A DNA stretch of 64,000 nt from Aculops lycopersici. Taxonomy: Eukaryota; Arthropoda; Arachnida; Trombidiformes; Eriophyidae. The notes under the pieces are model-generated. The model had not been told where the DNA came from. It saw nothing but the letters and a program-made list of their open reading frames with translations, and did not search any database. The stretch is taken from positions 10,975,302-11,039,301 of the forward strand of contig WNKI01000001.1 in NCBI GenBank assembly GCA_015350385.1. The letters run 5' to 3'. The position numbers were made by a program, and so were the translations under genes. Below, piece after piece: positions 60,717-64,000 of the stretch (within the stretch, counting starts at the first letter, position 1; each line of letters begins with the position of its first letter).

Positions 60717-62252
60717 CCGTTTGCTGAACTTCCTTATAGAACGCGTGCGTACGACGAGCGATGCTACCAAACTCGTACGTGCACGACGTTTTCCGCCAGC
60801 GTACGATCTGGGATTCGTTCGTCAAATCGAACAACAAACCAACACACAGCGCGCACGGTATCCGCGGCCACTCAATTTGGCCGCAGGCGGCTAAAGCGGA
60901 GCAAAAGAGTCGCGAGAAATGCGATGGGGGCAATAAAACTATCGAGACTCACCTGAGGTTGGCTCATTTTCACGCTCCATCTCAAAGACGACAACTCCCT
61001 CAGCCTTAACTACTGCTCTTTCCCCTTGATTTCCACCACTTGATTCGGTAGAGATAGATTCAGGAAGGAGAGAAGAGTGGCTTAAAAACAAACTATCTGG
61101 TGGCTTTGAGATCCAGGAAAATGAAAACCACTAGCTTTCGTTCTCTTCCTGGTATTAGCACATTTGGCCGGTTGAACGGGAGACCAGGTAAACGGTAGCC
61201 CGATATGCTGATTGAATCTGGGCATTGAGGTGTAGAGGTGAGATCGAGTGTCCGCCGAGCCAGAAGCATGACCAACTTGGCATCCTGACAAAGAGTCACG
61301 TTATTTAGACGGGAAGTCGGGGGCAAGTCACACAGATTCTAATTGAATTCGCTTAGTTGAGAAGTTGGCCAGGTAAAAGTTGATTCATTTAGGAGCCAGG
61401 TGAGCTCCTCACTCAGCAACGAGGGTGACCACGACGACGACGGCGAGTGATGCCATCGGCGTTGGATGAGTATCTCGCGCTAAATACTCTCTCGCGCGCG
61501 CGCCACCGACGCTCAGTCAGTTCCAAGATATGGACACCGACGAGCTCTTAGCAAATGGTCACAGTGGCCCGACGGCATGAGTCGGGCATAACCAAGTGGC
61601 CAGCATGGTTCGAGAGTATCAGTTTAAGTTTCAGTGTGAATCGTGTGAGTCCAACGACGAGGCCAAAAGTTTGCCGTTGCTTTAGCTGCTGGCGGTGCGA
61701 GCAAGATTATTTATTGCACCTATCAAGTCGGTTGACCAAAATTGCTGTCTGTGAGCTCAGGTAAAGAGACGAGATACAAACTTTCGGATCGGATCGGATC
61801 GGAATTATTTCAGCTCGCTCACATCGCATCCATTCGCTTGATTTGATTCGAAAAACTTGAGGTTTGTAGTCCAAAGTCGAGGATTCTAGTTTGAGTTGGC
61901 AAAGATCAGGATCGGAATAGAAATCCAAATTCTTGGCCTCAGATAGGCGAAGCCAGGGAGTCGAAAAGTCGAATTCTCGCTTCGACAACTTGAGAGATTT
62001 CCCTCAAGTTAAGCAAAAAGTTTTCACCCAAATCCTCGGCCACCTGAAACTTGGACTGTTTTGCGTACTTTTAATTTGGTCTTCTCTCTTTCTAAGGATC
62101 AACTAATCTCGTCGATTGGTTGCACACGAATTCCCTATCTAGTAGCAGTAGTAGTGGGTTTTACTAGTACTAAATAGGAACTACTTAGAAGTCAAGAAAC
62201 TAGATTTTACGATCAAACCTCAGCGCAGCGCGAGATATTCAATTAGTGGCGC

Positions 62253-62297
62253 AGCCAACAAGTGGCCATTGGTGCTCGAGTTAGCCACTTGTTGGCT
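62253..62297. repeat. 14-bp perfect inverted repeat containing the dispersed decamer
   Basis: AGCCAACAAGTGGC at 62253-62266 pairs exactly with GCCACTTGTTGGCT at 62284-62297 across a 17-base spacer. Each arm holds one exact copy of the dispersed motif CAACAAGTGG. Confidence 0.9.
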
Positions 62298-64000
62298 AAC
62301 GCAAGCTTCGAACCATCAGCCGACCAAAGGCGACCACAACAGAAGCTCCAAAAGTCCATCGAATTTCCATTATCTAGGCCACCAACAAGCAGAAATACTC
62401 ACTTACTCTCAACTCACGTTTACTATAATAACCAGTGCTCCCCTCTGTTTTTATGGCAATTTGATTGAGTCATAAATCATATTTATCGAGTGTGTAAACC
62501 GAAATTTTATTTCCCTCTTCTCTCCTCGTTATTATGATACGTGAACGTTTTAGTCGAGCAAAGTAAATGCAACAACTATAACGATAAAACCGACAAATTT
62601 GCCGCACATTTGGCACCCAATTGTTGTCACATTAGCGGATGCAATGATATAGTGAAGGGAGTTTTAGCTTTAGGTTTAAACTAACAATATTTTGAGACGA
62701 TACCTCTATATAAATCTTCTGTATTCTAATTTGCATTCTGCTGATAACAAAACAACAGCTGCTGCTGCTGCTGCTGTTGGCTCGCCTACCTTGCGTATCC
62801 CGTCGGGCGGCCGAGCAGGTAAATCATGCTTAGCTTCGATCGCCATCTTTGTTGACTATTTAGTCATAGGAGGTGGAAAAATAGGCTTCAAAAGAGCGCA
62901 TCGCATCGCAACTAAACCGAACCAAACCGATTTCCTGTTTGCTCTCGAGAGTTCAGCCGAGCAAGCAACTGCTGTGGCCGGCGCTGCTCACTTGGTTCAA
63001 GTTTCTCCCCTCCATTGGGCTCCGCTTTTCGGCCAGTTTGTGCGACTGTGCGCGTGTGACAAGGCAGCACTCAAGTTGCGCGTTAGTTAGCAGCTCACTC
63101 GACTGCTCATCTGGTGCCATCGCCAGCGCTGCTCTCTTGGTTAGTTAGTTTGCTGCGTTAGTTTTTGTGTGCGCGCCCAAGATAAATCATCGCCACCAGC
63201 CCGCAGACCAAGTGAGCGGCCAACATTTTGTATATGCGTGCAGAGGGGGGCTGCTCACTTGGTTGCGCTGGCCACAATTGAATTCGAATTCGAATTTGAA
63301 TTCGAACTAGCAACCAGCAACTCCAACTTGGAGTTTCTATGGGAGACCTCTGCATTCGAATTGAATAGCGAAGCGGCCAGCGGAGAGTTTCTCTTGCTTG
63401 ACTCAGTGTTAGTGTTATAACAAAGTCTTATAATAATACACTGACGTTGATCAATGTGTCACTCTACTCCAGAGTCACTGCTGCTGTCAGTATTATCCTG
63501 CTCGTCGTCGTCGTCGTCTTTGTATACAAAAGTCCAACACAAACTCCGGCAACTCGATTTGGTTACAAGAGAGAAAGAGAGCATTGTGCTGCGACTTCCT
63601 CTCTCGCGTCGGGTGGCGTCAGTTGGCCCAAATGACGCCTATAAGTCGGCCAAAGCAAAGCGAGATGTCGGTTGGCCACTTTGGCCGACGCCACTGCCGC
63701 TGCTGCCTCGGCCGCCACCGATTCTGCAACCAGGACAACGAGCTGCCTAAAGGCATTGCTAAACCAACGCAAATTTTCCACTCGTTGTCGCCGTCGCATT
63801 CGAGGCATTTGAACTTCGCTGCCACTCGCGATTCGCGATGGGAAATCAGACACAAACGCGGAGCCAACAAGGAAAACTAATGTCAAAATTCCAGCCCCAA
63901 CTCAAACTCCAGTGGCAACAGCGGGAGCTTCGTCGACTTTGCCAACTTTGCTATTATATCAACGCTAGCGGCGGCCAACCGCCACGACGATTGCCTTTGC

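Larger units (their letters stand above)
58988..64000. other. Upstream region of ftz to the window end
   Basis: No further Hox exon is present; no WFQNRR-type helix appears. The next gene expected is Antp, outside the window. The region holds pentamer and tetramer arrays, a CTCF-like site at 60703, a 14-bp inverted repeat at 62253-62297 and a GAATTC hexamer array at about 63280-63306. The frame at 60201-60524 and similar ones look like chance. Confidence 0.55.

Overview
The window is a piece of an arthropod genome carrying the middle of a Hox cluster. A compact-genome chelicerate such as a mite fits best, but the species cannot be fixed from sequence alone. The evidence is three homeobox genes on one strand in canonical order: Deformed (Dfd), Sex combs reduced (Scr) and fushi tarazu (ftz). 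Their diagnostic residues agree with this, and the introns are spliceosomal with GT/AG ends. All three are transcribed from the minus strand, so the anterior end of the cluster lies toward position 1.

Layout. At 2.5-4.9 kb (+) there is a three-exon SLC17-family membrane transporter. At 9.8-24.5 kb (+) there is a two-exon gene for a very large, low-complexity CABIT-domain protein (serrano/GAREM-like), with a 7.8-kb intron. A gene-free, microsatellite-rich stretch of about 7 kb separates it from the convergent Dfd gene (31.9-35.4 kb, -). A single-exon gene for an unrecognised secreted protein (37.6-38.4 kb, -) with a good TATA box sits between Dfd and Scr. Scr (40.8-51.9 kb, -) has one 9.7-kb intron between the YPWM exon and the homeodomain exon. 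ftz (57.9-59.0 kb, -) is a single exon. No Hox3, pb or lab lies next to Dfd within the window; the two unrelated plus-strand genes occupy that side. I recognise no transposon, rRNA or standard tRNA gene.

How the genes relate. Dfd, Scr and ftz are transcription factors that pattern head and anterior trunk segments. All three keep the YPWM motif that contacts Extradenticle/Pbx. Their homeodomains are typical in helix 3 (IKIWFQNRRMK) except that residue 56, W in fly Dfd and Scr, is Y in Dfd, F in Scr and Q in ftz. The transporter, CABIT protein and secreted protein have no evident functional link to them.

The strongest unexplained signals are two short dispersed motifs, CAACARGTGG and GGCAAGCTAG. 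They recur on both strands, in coding and noncoding DNA, far above chance, and sometimes form perfect inverted pairs. Others are a perfect 30-bp palindrome and a triple octamer just 3' of the Scr stop, a cloverleaf-like set of hairpins in the Scr intron, CTCF-like sites, and an amber stop inside a hexamer array followed by open in-frame sequence in the CABIT gene.
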